Shown here: positions 1 through 9,521 of the stretch, piece after piece | How the letters are laid out: the number at the start of each line of letters is the position of its first letter | Numbering within the stretch: position 1 is the first letter of the stretch | Source: Lachnospiraceae bacterium | GTDB lineage: Bacteria > Bacillota > Clostridia > Lachnospirales > Lachnospiraceae | Reading direction: 5' to 3' | Length of the DNA stretch: 38,635 nucleotides | NCBI GenBank assembly: GCA_014804615.1 | Contig: JAAUZL010000003.1 | Span: 27,536 to 66,170, forward strand | Notes under the pieces: model-generated | Seen by the model: only the letters and a program-made list of their open reading frames with translations | Told to the model about the DNA's origin: nothing | The model's database searches: none | Translations under genes and position numbers: made by a program

Positions 1-2
1 TG

Positions 3-1469
3 GAAGTGGATGAGGTCAGTCTGGAATTTATTGACAGCCTTAAAGTGCAGGATGTCGATCTGACACTCTTCCTTGAGGATGTAAGGTTTATTACTTCCGT
101 TTATAATGAGGATGGAGAACGCAATGTAGGAACCAAAGCAGCTGAGGGAATCTGGGATTCCGTGAGACAGGGAAAGGATTATCGAACGAACGGAACGGTG
201 GTCGGGGGAAAAGAGTACTATGTGTATTATACTCCTGTCAGCAACGAAAGCGGTGAGATCATCGGTATGGCATTTGCGGGAATGCCGGAATCTCTTGTAA
301 ATGAAAATATAGCATCCAATACAAGGACCTTGGTGCTTGCAGCCATATGTACTGCCGTTTTTTGCATTGTGATCATTGTATTGATCGGCCTGAATATAAG
401 GAAGTCGATCATCGGGATAGCCGATTATACGCATGAACTGTCAGCAGGGAATCTGGATATCAGTGTAAGTTTTACATCAAATATCAGGGAGATTGCAGAC
501 TTGATAGATTCTGCCGAAAACCTTCAAGATAATTTGAAAAATATTATTTCCAAAGTAGATGATAAAACAGTGCGCCTCAATCAGAATGTAAAAACCATTC
601 ATGATGGCATTCAGATTTCCAATGATGCGACCGAAGGCATTGTGAGGGCTGCAAATGAATTGTCGGAGGGTTCTGTGCAGATCGCGGATTCGGTTCAGAA
701 TACGGCAGCGTCCATGCAGAATGTGGGAGAGAGCATTTCTTCCATTGCTGAAAGTGCAACGGCGACAGAGGCAGAGGCACGGGAGATTGAAGTCATCAAT
801 AAAGAGGCAAAAGATAATTTGTCCCACCTGATTGAAGCGAATAAAAATACGGTTACCATATCGGAAAATGTTGTGACGGGCATCAATGAAGCGAATACTG
901 CGATTGAAAACATTAGGGAGGCGGCAGATGCGATCACAAGCATTGCAGGACAGACAAGTATGCTGGCGCTGAATGCTTCCATTGAAGCAGCAAGAGCAGG
1001 GGAAGCAGGAAGAGGTTTTGCTGTTGTTGCAGATTCCATACAATCGTTAGCCGGGGAATCCGATAGCTCAGCGAAAGAGATTCAAAATATTATCAATGAG
1101 ATCATATTGAAATCGCAGAGTAATGTGCAGCTTGCAAATCAGATCAAAGATGCCATTGATTCGGAGGGAAATGCACTGGCTACGGTGAGCGACAGCTTTG
1201 ACAGAGTCAGCGGTAAGATACAGATTACGGTTGATACCATTCATAGTATATCAACGGAAAGCGATGTCCTGAATCGTGATAAGGAAAAGGTGCTTGGCGA
1301 GATAAGCAGTCTGTCCTCCATATCAGAAGCCAATACCGCAAGTTGTCAGGAAACGACGGCATCTATAGAAGAGCTGAGGAAAAACATTGAAATGATAAAC
1401 GTTCAGGCGACAGATACAGATAGCATATCGGAAGAACTGAAAGAGTCCGTTGCCTATTTTAAGTTGTAA
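3..1469 (+). CDS. Methyl-accepting chemotaxis protein, 5' end outside window
   Basis: Membrane chemoreceptor that passes a ligand signal to the CheA/CheW kinase. The reading frame is open to the left window edge; the in-frame GTG at 6 is unlikely to be the true start because the sensor domain is already under way. About 105 residues of a Cache-like extracellular sensor remain (the GTKAAEGIW and [15 protein letters not shown] stretches), then one membrane segment at roughly residues 109-129, a HAMP segment, and a long helical signalling domain. The conserved hairpin tip ([20 protein letters not shown]) starts near residue 315. The protein ends SVAYFKL with no CheR/CheB pentapeptide tether. The ligand cannot be inferred. 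A hairpin follows the stop. Confidence 0.95.
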   Translation, partial: EVDEVSLEFIDSLKVQDVDLTLFLEDVRFITSVYNEDGERNVGTKAAEGIWDSVRQGKDYRTNGTVVGGKEYYVYYTPVSNESGEIIGMAFAGMPESLVNENIASNTRTLVLAAICTAVFCIVIIVLIGLNIRKSIIGIADYTHELSAGNLDISVSFTSNIREIADLIDSAENLQDNLKNIISKVDDKTVRLNQNVKTIHDGIQISNDATEGIVRAANELSEGSVQIADSVQNTAASMQNVGESISSIAESATATEAEAREIEVINKEAKDNLSHLIEANKNTVTISENVVTGINEANTAIENIREAADAITSIAGQTSMLALNASIEAARAGEAGRGFAVVADSIQSLAGESDSSAKEIQNIINEIILKSQSNVQLANQIKDAIDSEGNALATVSDSFDRVSGKIQITVDTIHSISTESDVLNRDKEKVLGEISSLSSISEANTASCQETTASIEELRKNIEMINVQATDTDSISEELKESVAYFKL

Positions 1470-1491
1470 TTTTAATCTGATATGGAAGTAG

Positions 1492-1530
1492 AAAGGCTCT
1501 GTGTGTGAAAGCATACAGAGCCTTTAGGTT
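1492..1530 (+). terminator. Probable terminator after the chemoreceptor gene
   Basis: Positions 1492-1505 pair with 1512-1525 (14 bp with one G-T pair; core AAAGGCTCTGT/ACAGAGCCTTT) around the loop TGAAAG. The downstream T run is short and interrupted, so termination may be leaky. Confidence 0.6.
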
Positions 1531-1578
1531 GTATTCTGTGCAGTTTTTACTTCTTATAACAAACAGGATAAGAAATGC

Positions 1579-1607
1579 TTGACAGTCCTGCTCGAAAGAG
1601 ATAACGT
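1579..1607 (+). promoter_or_regulatory. Candidate sigma-A promoter for the Rpn-family gene
   Basis: TTGACA at 1579-1584 and TAACGT at 1602-1607 with a 17-nt spacer. The -35 is perfect and the -10 is weak. It lies between the preceding terminator and the next gene. Confidence 0.4.
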
Positions 1608-1732
1608 ATTATCATATCAGATTATTCTTATAGTTTTATCATTTGTGCGTTTCGCACGATCGGCGGTTTCTGCCGGAGATTCCAACTTTTATTGTTTGGA
1701 AAAGCAAATTTTACTTAAGAGGAGGATTGTTT

Positions 1733-2800
1733 ATGGCAACTAAGTTAAAAGAATATTTCCCGATGATCAGGAAGAGGGAGGAGGTGCTGGCAGAGATCGC
1801 AAAGAGCGCCATGCTTCAAACTAAGTTTGACGGCTGGGAAGTGGAGCAACAGGAAGAGTTCCTGAATATCTGTACCGGTGTGAAAGGATTGAACCTTTTG
1901 TATGACGGTTTCTTTAAGGAAGTCATGAACCCGGAGTATGTGCCGGAGAGACTGGACGATTTTCTTTCCCAGATGCTGCGGCAGAAAGTGAAAGTGGTGA
2001 AGGTATTACCGAATGATTCTGCCAGGATCGCAGATGAGAGCTCCCTGCTTATTATGGATATCGTTGTGGAACTGGAAGACGGAAGCATAGCCAATGTCGA
2101 GATGCAGAAGATCGGCTATCTGTTTCCGGGGCAGAGGTGCGCCTGCTATTCGGCAGATCTGTTACTGCGCCAGTATAAGAGGGTGAGAGGAGAGAAGAAA
2201 AAGAAATTCAGCTACCGCGATATTAAGAGTGTTTATACCATAGTTTTGTTTGAGAAAAGTCCGATAGAGTTTCATGAGTATCCTGACATATATTATCATT
2301 TTTTCGAACAGAAATCTGACACGGGATTGAAAATGGAATTTCTGCAGAAATACCTGTTTGTTCCGCTTGACATCTTTCAAGAAAGCAAGCAAAATAGAGA
2401 CATAAAAGATAAACGGGATGCATGGCTGACTTTATTTTCAAGTGATGAACCGGAGATTATCATAGGGCTGATAGAAGCATATCCGGGGTTTCGTGAAATA
2501 TATAAGGAAGGTTATGAGATATGTCTGAATGTGGAGAGGGTGATGGAGATGTTCTCGAAAGAACTGTATGAGCTTGACAGGAATACGGTGCAGTATATGA
2601 TCGATGAGATGCAGGATACGATAGATGCACAGAAGGATGCGATTGAAGAATTACACAGAAAGAATGATGAGATGTATAATCAAAGTATTGTCGGCACAAT
2701 AAATATTCTGCGGGGTTTAAACATACCGGAACAGGAGATCATCATGCGCATCTGTGAGCAGTATCAGATTGATGAGGCACAGGTGAAGAAGTATTTATAG
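1733..2800 (+). CDS. Rpn-family / PD-(D/E)XK nuclease-transposase-like protein
   Basis: Protein of 355 residues in the PDDEXK_2/Rpn group (recombination-promoting nucleases, often labelled PD-(D/E)XK transposases). The start ATG at 1733 has GGAGG 7 nt upstream; longer in-frame versions from 1643 lack a good ribosome site. The nuclease core is visible as IMDIVVELEDGSIANVEMQ followed by GQRCACYSADLLLRQYKRV; the metal-binding acidic residues are probably the D of IMDI and the E of VEMQ. The C-terminal third is helical and charged (MIDEMQDTIDAQKDAIEEL) and ends in a region of the kind seen in multicopy Lachnospiraceae members. It is flanked by its own promoter and terminator, so it is probably a single-gene unit. 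The cellular role is uncertain. Confidence 0.85.
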   Translation: MATKLKEYFPMIRKREEVLAEIAKSAMLQTKFDGWEVEQQEEFLNICTGVKGLNLLYDGFFKEVMNPEYVPERLDDFLSQMLRQKVKVVKVLPNDSARIADESSLLIMDIVVELEDGSIANVEMQKIGYLFPGQRCACYSADLLLRQYKRVRGEKKKKFSYRDIKSVYTIVLFEKSPIEFHEYPDIYYHFFEQKSDTGLKMEFLQKYLFVPLDIFQESKQNRDIKDKRDAWLTLFSSDEPEIIIGLIEAYPGFREIYKEGYEICLNVERVMEMFSKELYELDRNTVQYMIDEMQDTIDAQKDAIEELHRKNDEMYNQSIVGTINILRGLNIPEQEIIMRICEQYQIDEAQVKKYL

Positions 2801-2855
2801 ATATTAGGAGTTAGCCGGATATATCTGAGACATCATAATATTCAGTTCAGGGAGA

Positions 2856-2887
2856 GCAGAGATTCAAGAGAGTCTCTGCCTTTTTTC
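2856..2887 (+). terminator. Rho-independent terminator of the Rpn-family gene
   Basis: GCAGAGA (2856-2862) pairs with TCTCTGC (2873-2879), extended by two weaker inner pairs, followed by CTTTTTT. Confidence 0.8.
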
Positions 2888-2937
2888 TTGAAAAACTGCA
2901 ATCCATACCCTAAAAACTGCGAATCGTTCCATAATAC

Positions 2938-2966
2938 TTGTTATTTATATTTCGTTTAGATATTAT
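2938..2966 (+). promoter_or_regulatory. Candidate promoter of the large surface protein gene
   Basis: TTGTTA at 2938-2943, a 17-nt spacer and TATTAT at 2961-2966. Transcription would begin near 2973, giving a 5' leader of about 110 nt. The leader holds a 5-codon ORF (3028-3045) behind AGGAG, whose meaning is unclear. Confidence 0.5.
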
Positions 2967-3083
2967 AGTAAAACCAATAGATTCGGTAAACACAAAGATA
3001 AAGATTTAAAATAGGAGTTAATACGGCATGGCAGAAGAAAGATAAGCGGCATTACAGTATCTACAACAGGGAGAAACAAAATT

Positions 3084-6000
3084 ATGGATGAACAACGTGT
3101 ATGGATCAGATCAAGAAGAAAGAGGAGATTACGTTTAACAGCAGTCATACTCGTACTTTGTCTGCTGTTTACGACCTATCCGGATATTCTGGCGACATTA
3201 TCCGCTTCTGCAACGGAGCAGAAGGATGGCACTTTGCATGTGTCTGGCTTCGCGCAGCTGCCGGAGGCGGTACGGGAGCAGACCGTACCTGTGGGGACGG
3301 ACATATCCAAACTGTCCCTGCCCGATACGCTGGAGGCATTTGCGGCAGCGGCGGAGGGCACAGACTCGTCGGAGGACGCAGAGGTCGAGGACAAAGGCCG
3401 GCCGGGGGATTCCGAGGGAGAAAGTGAGAACGAGTCGGAGGACCAGAAAGGAGAAGACGAGAACCAGCAGGGCAATCAGGAGGAAGAAGGCACCGGGGAG
3501 CAGGGCGGTGATACTGGGAATCCTGACGATGGAAACGGTGACAATACAGGAGAAACGGACGACGGCACAGGGGAGACGGACGGCGACTCTGACAGCGGTG
3601 AGGACGTAGAACAGCCCGTGGAAGGGGAAAATGATGACACAGCAGAGCCGGAAGAAGACAATAGCGATGCCGAGACGGAACTGCTCAGCGTGCAAAGCGG
3701 TGTATTTGTTATGCCTGTTTACATGGCGGAGCTCGTTGGTACGGTGGAGCCCCAGACTCTGGAAAGAAAAGCGGAGACCGTCATGATAAAGGGTGTCACA
3801 TGGCAGTCCGAGCCTGTCTATGACGGCAATGTGGAAGAAACTTATATTTTTACCGCAGTCCTGCCGGAGGGCTATGCGATCGCAGAGGGTGCAAGTCTGC
3901 CGCAGATCACGGTGACGGTACAGGATGATGCCGCAGTGCGGGCACTGATTGCACGGATCGCGGCGCTGCCGGATGTGCAGGACTATATGGAGAAAGAGCC
4001 GGATATCGATGATTGGGAGGGCGATGAGGACGCTTACGAAGAAGCCTATGAAGAGTGGATGAAAGGGCTTATGGCGTATGCGGAGGAAGCCCTTGCTATA
4101 TGGGAGGAGTATGAGGCGCTGACGGAAGGGCAGCAGGCGCAGATCTCGGAGGAAATATTGGACAAGCTTACGGCATGGATGGAGATTGCGGAACAGTTTG
4201 CAGGAAGCAGGAAGGTGATGGCGGCTGCGGAATGGACCAATATTGAGGGTTCTGGTTTGAAATGGAAATTGGAAAATGGTACGCTGACAATTTCCGGAAC
4301 CGGGGATATGCCGGACTGGGCTCTTTATTCATATGCGCCGTGGGATAGCTCGAGAAGTAGTATAACGCAAGTTGTGATTGATGACGGAGTGACAAGCATA
4401 GGCGAGTGGGCATTTTGCCATAGCGGTTCCAATTACACTTCATTGAAAAGCGTGACAATACCGGGAAGTGTGACAAGCATAGGCTATCGAGCATTTTGCG
4501 GAAGCGCAATTACAAGTGTGATAATACCGGGAAGTGTGACAAGCATAGGCAATAGTGCATTTTACTATTGCAGCTCATTGGAAAGCGTGACAATTTCGGA
4601 GGGTGTGACAAGCATAGGTGTTGGTGCATTTGAGCACTGCGGTGTATTGAAAAGCGTGACAATTTCGGAGGGTGTGACAAGCATAGGTGCTAGTGCATTT
4701 GAGCACTGCGGTGTATTGAAAAGCGTGACAATACCGGAGAGTGTGACAAGCATAGGCAATACTGCATTTCAATATTGTACTAATTTGGGAACAGTGACGT
4801 TTAAGGACACAACCACAATACCAACGCTGGGTGATAAGGCTTTTGATAGTTGTTCTTGTGTGTCAGAGGGTACACGAGGCATCTCGATTCCAACGTGTAA
4901 ATATCTGACAGTAGAAGGATGGCAACAGTATAAAGATCATGTAGACAAATCACATGATCTGATGAAGGTAGAAGCTAAGGATGCTACATGCGCTGCTGCG
5001 GGAAATATAGAGCATTGGGAATGTAATAAGTGTGACAGTCTGTTCTCTGATAAAGATGGAACAACAAACACAACTTTAGCCGAAGTGACGACCGAAATAT
5101 TGGCTCATAGTTATACCTATACCGCAAGCGGTGCGGTGATTACGGAAAAGTGCGGCCTGGGATGTAATCATTCCGCCACCGCCACGCTTTCCATAAAGAG
5201 CGGTGCAAACCTGACTTATACAGGAAGTGAGATCAAGCCGGTCGCTGTTACTTATGATAGTAACTGGGTGGGAACGAATAAACCGGATGCTTCTAAGATC
5301 AGCTATTCAAATAATATAGGTGCCGGAACCGCTACGGCGAAACTTACGATCTCGGGAGTTACGGCAAGCACAACATTTACTATTTCTTCCGCAGATATAA
5401 GCAGTGCAGTTGTCACCTTGGGAAGCAGCTTGACTTATAACGGAGCGGAACAGACCCAGACAGTAACCAGTGTCAAGGTAGGAAGCCGGACGCTGGAAGA
5501 AGGAACGGATTACACTGTAAGCGGCAACAAGAAAACAGATGCTGGAACTTATACGCTTACCATTACAGGAAAAGGCAATTATACCGGAACGGCTGCGAAG
5601 CAGTTTACGATTGCCGGAAAATCGCTGACTGCCGGCATGGTAACGCTGGCTGCCAATTCCTATGATTACACGGGAGAGAAAATAGAGCCTGTTGTGACGG
5701 TGAAAGATGGCAATACGACATTGGCAAGCGGTACAGACTATACAGTCAGCTATACAAATAATACAGGCGCTGGAACCGCCACGGTCAAGGTCATGGGAAC
5801 AGGGAATTACACCGGAACGGTCACGAAGCAGTTTACGATTGCCGGGAAACCACTGATTGATGACATGGTAACGCTGGCCCCTGGTCCGTACGAATACACG
5901 GGAACGGAAATTAAGCCCGCGGTGACAGTGCAAGAGGACAGTAAGACATTGACTGAAACCACAGACTACACAGTCACCTATTCGAATAATACGAATGTTG

Positions 6001-8705
6001 GAACTGCCACAGTCACGGTCACAGGAAAAGGCAATTATGTCGGAGAAGTCAAGATGCAGTTTGCGATTACCCCCAAATCATTGACGGAAGACATGGTAAC
6101 GCTGGCTTTGGATTCCTATGAATACACGGGAACAGGGATTACGCCTGCTGTGACAGTGCAAGATGGCAATTCCACAGTGAGCACTGCAAACTATACAGTC
6201 AGCTACTCAAATAATACGAATGTCGGAAATGCAACAATCACGGTTACGGGAAAAAGCAATTATACCGGAACGGTCACGAAGACATTTATGATTAAATCCG
6301 CAGATATAAGCAGTGCGGTTGTCGAATTGGGTGCTGTATTGACTTATAATGGCAAGGAACAGACCCAGGCAGTAACTGTAAAAGTAGGTAGCCGGACGCT
6401 GGAAGAAGGAACGGATTACACTGTAAGCGGCAACAAGAGAATAGATGCCGGAGATTATGAGCTTACCATTACAGGAAAAGGCAATTATGAAGGAACAACA
6501 ACGAAGTCCTTTACGATTGCTGTGAAACAGCTGACTGCCGGCATGGTAACACTGGATTCCACTTCGTATAAATATACGGGACAGGCGGTCACCCCTGCTG
6601 TGACGGTGAAGGATGGCAGTTACACATTGGTAAGCGGTAAAGATTATTCAGTCAGCTATAAAGATAACACGAATATCGGAACTGCTGCTGTTACGGTCAC
6701 GGGAACAGGCAATTACAGCGGAACGGTCGAGAAGACATTTACGATCGTGGACAAGACCCCGCTGAAAGAGAACGAGATGACACTCACCATATCCGGCGGA
6801 GCTTACGGGTCGCTGAAAGAGCCTGCCCCTAAGGGAAGTGTTACCAAGACAGACACGGAGAAGACTTTTACCTACCGGTACCGTGCAGACGATGGAAATA
6901 CCTGGGTGGATGCGGATGCCCTTCCTAAGTCTTCCAGCGGCTATATCATTCCCGGCACGTACACAGTGGAGATGACCTATACGGGCAAAGATTATACAGG
7001 TACGAAAACGGCTTCCTTCACTGTGGTCCAGAAACCCCTTGCGGTGAAGAAGGGAACCCTTGCGGTGGAGAACCGCAACTATGACGGGACGACGGATGCC
7101 AAGCTGAAAGAGGGCGGAGTGCCAGAGCTTTCCGGTGTGATCGCAGGAGATGATGCCATGCTCGGCGGTACTCTCAGCGCAGTGTTTACCAATAAGGGTC
7201 CGAAAAAGGACATTAATGTGACAGTATCCGGATTTGAACTGACAGGCGTGGATGCCGGATGTTATAAGCTTGCAAACAAAACGCTTACCATAAAGGCGAC
7301 CATCAATAATGCGGATGGAACTGCTCCATCGTCCGGAAGCAGCAACGGCGGAAGTGGGAGCAGTGGTGGAAGTGGAAGCGGCGGCAGCAGTGGTGACAGC
7401 GGCGGCAACGAAGACAATGATAATAGCGGAGACAGCGGTAACAGTAGCAGCAGCGGAACCACTGGAGATGGCGGCAGTAACGGTAACGGTGGAACTACCG
7501 GAGGCATCGGAGGAAGCAACGGTAACGGCGGAGCTGCTGGAGGCGCTGGAGGAAGCACCGGCACCGGCACAACTACCGGAGGCGGCAAAGGCAGTAGCGG
7601 AAGTGGCGGTACAGGCAAAGGCGACACCGGAAGCGGCAGCACTGGTAGGACAGGCACAGGCGGCACCGGAAACGGCGGCACAGGCGGTACAGGCAAAGGC
7701 GGCACCGGGAACGGCAGTGCCAGTGGAAACGGCGGCACAGGCGGTACAGCCAAAGGCGGCACCGGGAATGGCACCGGAGCGGGAAGCGCTGATGCGTCAG
7801 AACAGGGTGGCACCGCACAGGCAGGAAGCGGACAACAGACGGAGAACGAGACGGTACAGATCGTACAGGCTGCGGCGGAGGACGGCAGGATCGTCCTGCC
7901 CGATGAGAAGGCAGCAACGCCTGCTGTAACAGGCAATCTGACAGAGGATTCCCCGACAGAGACACGGCTGATGGTCGGAGACGGGACAGTCATTGTCGAG
8001 GTGGCCAGTGCAGACGGGAAATATACTGCCGGGGCAAAGGATGTCCTCGCAGTGGCGAATGCAGTCCTGACGCAGGAGCAGATAGAGCTTGCAGATAACG
8101 GCGGGACCATAGAAGTCCGGGTGGATATCAGGGATATCTCGGACAGTATGTCGCTGCAGGATAAGGAGACGGTGGAGAAGGGCTATGAAGCATATGGGCA
8201 GTATCTGACGGATCTGAAGATGGGAGCCTATGTGGATATCTCCGTGTACATAAGGACAGGGGACAGCGGCTGGAATGCTGTTACCGAGACAAGGGAGCCC
8301 ATCGAGATCGTGATCGGCATACCGGAAGAACTGCGCGGCGAAGGCAGGGAGTATTATGTCATACGCGCCCATGAGGGCAGACATGCTCTGCTGAACGATA
8401 TGGATGACGTACCGGAGACCATAACGATCATTACGGATATGTTCTCAAGCTATGCGATCGCGTATCGGCTGACAGGTGCAGCGTATGGCGGAGCGGATAC
8501 AGTGTACGGCGGAGTAGAAATAGTGAACGGCAGGGCGCAGTGCAGACTGTGTCATATCTGCCCCACATTCCACGGCATATGCTGCTTTATCTGGCTGGCG
8601 GTGCTTGTGGCAGCAGTTGCTTTAGTGGGACTGATCCTATATCTGGGATATTTCTGCATTGCTTATTACCATGACCAGCGTCAGCAGCGTAAAAAATACA
8701 GTTGA
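3084..8705 (+). CDS. Giant multi-domain surface protein (LRR_5, MBG/YDG repeats)
   Basis: A 1873-residue cell-surface protein, probably adhesin-like. Order of parts: basic N-terminus and hydrophobic export segment (about 18-38); highly acidic Glu/Asp/Gly linker (about 90-195); an alpha/beta region; BspA-like leucine-rich repeats (about 430-570) with units such as SVTISEGVTSIG; a Cys-pair segment (CNKCDSLF, about 650); at least five MBG-type beta repeats (about 690-1240, units with YTG.EI.PAVTV and NYTGT); a YDG-type domain (NRNYDGTTDA, about 1330); a Gly/Ser/Thr-rich low-complexity stretch (about 1413-1570); a C-terminal domain; a Cys cluster (CRLCHIC); and a C-terminal membrane helix (about 1830-1853) with a basic tail. 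No LPXTG motif is visible, so anchoring would be by the helix. The start has GGGAG 10 nt upstream. Confidence 0.85.
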   Translation: MDEQRVWIRSRRKRRLRLTAVILVLCLLFTTYPDILATLSASATEQKDGTLHVSGFAQLPEAVREQTVPVGTDISKLSLPDTLEAFAAAAEGTDSSEDAEVEDKGRPGDSEGESENESEDQKGEDENQQGNQEEEGTGEQGGDTGNPDDGNGDNTGETDDGTGETDGDSDSGEDVEQPVEGENDDTAEPEEDNSDAETELLSVQSGVFVMPVYMAELVGTVEPQTLERKAETVMIKGVTWQSEPVYDGNVEETYIFTAVLPEGYAIAEGASLPQITVTVQDDAAVRALIARIAALPDVQDYMEKEPDIDDWEGDEDAYEEAYEEWMKGLMAYAEEALAIWEEYEALTEGQQAQISEEILDKLTAWMEIAEQFAGSRKVMAAAEWTNIEGSGLKWKLENGTLTISGTGDMPDWALYSYAPWDSSRSSITQVVIDDGVTSIGEWAFCHSGSNYTSLKSVTIPGSVTSIGYRAFCGSAITSVIIPGSVTSIGNSAFYYCSSLESVTISEGVTSIGVGAFEHCGVLKSVTISEGVTSIGASAFEHCGVLKSVTIPESVTSIGNTAFQYCTNLGTVTFKDTTTIPTLGDKAFDSCSCVSEGTRGISIPTCKYLTVEGWQQYKDHVDKSHDLMKVEAKDATCAAAGNIEHWECNKCDSLFSDKDGTTNTTLAEVTTEILAHSYTYTASGAVITEKCGLGCNHSATATLSIKSGANLTYTGSEIKPVAVTYDSNWVGTNKPDASKISYSNNIGAGTATAKLTISGVTASTTFTISSADISSAVVTLGSSLTYNGAEQTQTVTSVKVGSRTLEEGTDYTVSGNKKTDAGTYTLTITGKGNYTGTAAKQFTIAGKSLTAGMVTLAANSYDYTGEKIEPVVTVKDGNTTLASGTDYTVSYTNNTGAGTATVKVMGTGNYTGTVTKQFTIAGKPLIDDMVTLAPGPYEYTGTEIKPAVTVQEDSKTLTETTDYTVTYSNNTNVGTATVTVTGKGNYVGEVKMQFAITPKSLTEDMVTLALDSYEYTGTGITPAVTVQDGNSTVSTANYTVSYSNNTNVGNATITVTGKSNYTGTVTKTFMIKSADISSAVVELGAVLTYNGKEQTQAVTVKVGSRTLEEGTDYTVSGNKRIDAGDYELTITGKGNYEGTTTKSFTIAVKQLTAGMVTLDSTSYKYTGQAVTPAVTVKDGSYTLVSGKDYSVSYKDNTNIGTAAVTVTGTGNYSGTVEKTFTIVDKTPLKENEMTLTISGGAYGSLKEPAPKGSVTKTDTEKTFTYRYRADDGNTWVDADALPKSSSGYIIPGTYTVEMTYTGKDYTGTKTASFTVVQKPLAVKKGTLAVENRNYDGTTDAKLKEGGVPELSGVIAGDDAMLGGTLSAVFTNKGPKKDINVTVSGFELTGVDAGCYKLANKTLTIKATINNADGTAPSSGSSNGGSGSSGGSGSGGSSGDSGGNEDNDNSGDSGNSSSSGTTGDGGSNGNGGTTGGIGGSNGNGGAAGGAGGSTGTGTTTGGGKGSSGSGGTGKGDTGSGSTGRTGTGGTGNGGTGGTGKGGTGNGSASGNGGTGGTAKGGTGNGTGAGSADASEQGGTAQAGSGQQTENETVQIVQAAAEDGRIVLPDEKAATPAVTGNLTEDSPTETRLMVGDGTVIVEVASADGKYTAGAKDVLAVANAVLTQEQIELADNGGTIEVRVDIRDISDSMSLQDKETVEKGYEAYGQYLTDLKMGAYVDISVYIRTGDSGWNAVTETREPIEIVIGIPEELRGEGREYYVIRAHEGRHALLNDMDDVPETITIITDMFSSYAIAYRLTGAAYGGADTVYGGVEIVNGRAQCRLCHICPTFHGICCFIWLAVLVAAVALVGLILYLGYFCIAYYHDQRQQRKKYS
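4446..4787 (+). repeat. Tandem 66/69-bp LRR repeats inside the surface protein gene
   Basis: Five consecutive units (about 4446-4511, 4512-4580, 4581-4649, 4650-4718, 4719-4787), each encoding a 22-23 residue leucine-rich repeat containing GTGACAAGCATAGG. The units at 4581 and 4650 are nearly identical at DNA level, which points to recent duplication. Confidence 0.9.
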
Positions 8706-8730
8706 CAAACCCATGCCCCCTATGTATAAT
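8702..8730 (+). promoter_or_regulatory. Consensus promoter of the yceD-rpmF operon
   Basis: Perfect TTGACA (8702-8707), 17-nt spacer and perfect TATAAT (8725-8730). The -35 hexamer overlaps the TGA stop of the surface protein gene (8703-8705). Transcription would start near 8737, only about 20 nt before the yceD start codon. Confidence 0.9.
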
Positions 8731-8756
8731 TGTTTGAGTATGGATGGGAGTCTGCT

Positions 8757-9281
8757 ATGTTTTTGAACCTGACTGAGGTGTTGACAAACGAAGACAAAGT
8801 CATTCCGTTGAGGACAGAGGCTGGGATCACAGAGGTTTCTGTGGGAGGAGAGGCTTATCCGGTGCGCACTGCATCGCTGGTAGATTTCGTTTTTACAAAC
8901 ACAGGAAAGGGCAAGGCACGGATCGAGGGAAAGGCAGTGTTCACTTTTGAAGCCGGCTGTGACAGATGTTTACAACCTGTGGAGCAGGAGATCGTGCTTG
9001 ACTTCGAGAGAGAGGTGTGGGCGCCGGAAGCGGCGACGGACTCTTCGGTGTATGAAGAACAGCCCTTTATGGATGAGTTTCAGTTGAACGTGGAAGACTT
9101 ACTAAACAGTGAGATAGTGACAAGCTGGCCTATGAAGATCCTGTGTAAGCCGGATTGTAAGGGGATCTGCCCCATATGCGGCAGGGATCTGAATACGGGG
9201 ACGTGTGACTGTGACAGTTTCGTGCCAGATCCCAGGATGGCGGCGATCAAAGATATTTTCGAAGCGGATAAGGAGGTGTGA
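8757..9281 (+). CDS. yceD: YceD family protein (DUF177)
   Basis: A 174-residue DUF177/YceD protein, a family almost always encoded directly before rpmF and linked to 23S rRNA/large-subunit maturation. The visible family signature is the Cys-rich C-terminal part (CKPDCKGICPICGRDLN, then CDCD), plus an earlier CDRC. The start ATG at 8757 is chosen because GGGAG lies 6 nt upstream; a longer in-frame start at 8730 would fall on the promoter -10 box. rpmF follows after 2 nt, so the two are translated from one message. Confidence 0.93.
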   Translation: MFLNLTEVLTNEDKVIPLRTEAGITEVSVGGEAYPVRTASLVDFVFTNTGKGKARIEGKAVFTFEAGCDRCLQPVEQEIVLDFEREVWAPEAATDSSVYEEQPFMDEFQLNVEDLLNSEIVTSWPMKILCKPDCKGICPICGRDLNTGTCDCDSFVPDPRMAAIKDIFEADKEV

Positions 9282-9283
9282 CG

Positions 9284-9463
9284 ATGTCTATTTGTCCTAA
9301 AAACAAATCTTCTAAGGGTAGAAGAGATAAGAGAAGAGCAAACTGGAAAATGACTGCTCCTACATTAGTAAAATGTAGCAAATGCGGCGCTTTGATGGTG
9401 CCCCACAGAGTATGTAAGAAATGCGGAACATACAACAAAAAAGAAATCATCGCAGTTGACTAA
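9284..9463 (+). CDS. rpmF: 50S ribosomal protein L32
   Basis: A 59-residue L32, a component of the large ribosomal subunit. The N-terminal MSICPKNKSSKGRRDKRRA and two zinc-ribbon CxxC pairs (CSKC and CKKC) are typical of zinc-binding L32. The ATG at 9284 is preceded by AGGAGG; an in-frame GTG two codons earlier is less likely. It is the last gene before a strong terminator. Confidence 0.98.
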   Translation: MSICPKNKSSKGRRDKRRANWKMTAPTLVKCSKCGALMVPHRVCKKCGTYNKKEIIAVD

Positions 9464-9474
9464 ACGATGTACAC

Positions 9475-9512
9475 AGGCTTTTCGAGGACTTCTCGAAGAG
9501 CCTTGATTTTTA
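9475..9512 (+). terminator. Rho-independent terminator after rpmF
   Basis: A 12-bp stem (9475-9486 with 9492-9503, one G-T pair) with loop GACTT, followed by TGATTTTTAT. Confidence 0.92.
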
Positions 9513-9521
9513 TGGGCAAAT

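Noticed and set aside
3028-3045. 5-codon ORF (MAEER) behind AGGAG in the leader of the surface protein gene
   Set aside because: No attenuator hairpin or conserved feature accompanies it; may be accidental.
5307-5933. 208-codon minus-strand ORF
   Set aside because: Antisense shadow of the MBG repeats; no recognisable domain and no ribosome site.
7262-8110. 282-codon proline-rich ORF on the minus strand
   Set aside because: It is the antisense shadow of the glycine/serine-rich repeat of the surface protein; GGN codons read backwards give proline runs and lack stops. No ribosome site.
8730-8756. Longer start for yceD at a TTG codon
   Set aside because: The codon overlaps the -10 box of the promoter and would lie upstream of the predicted transcription start.
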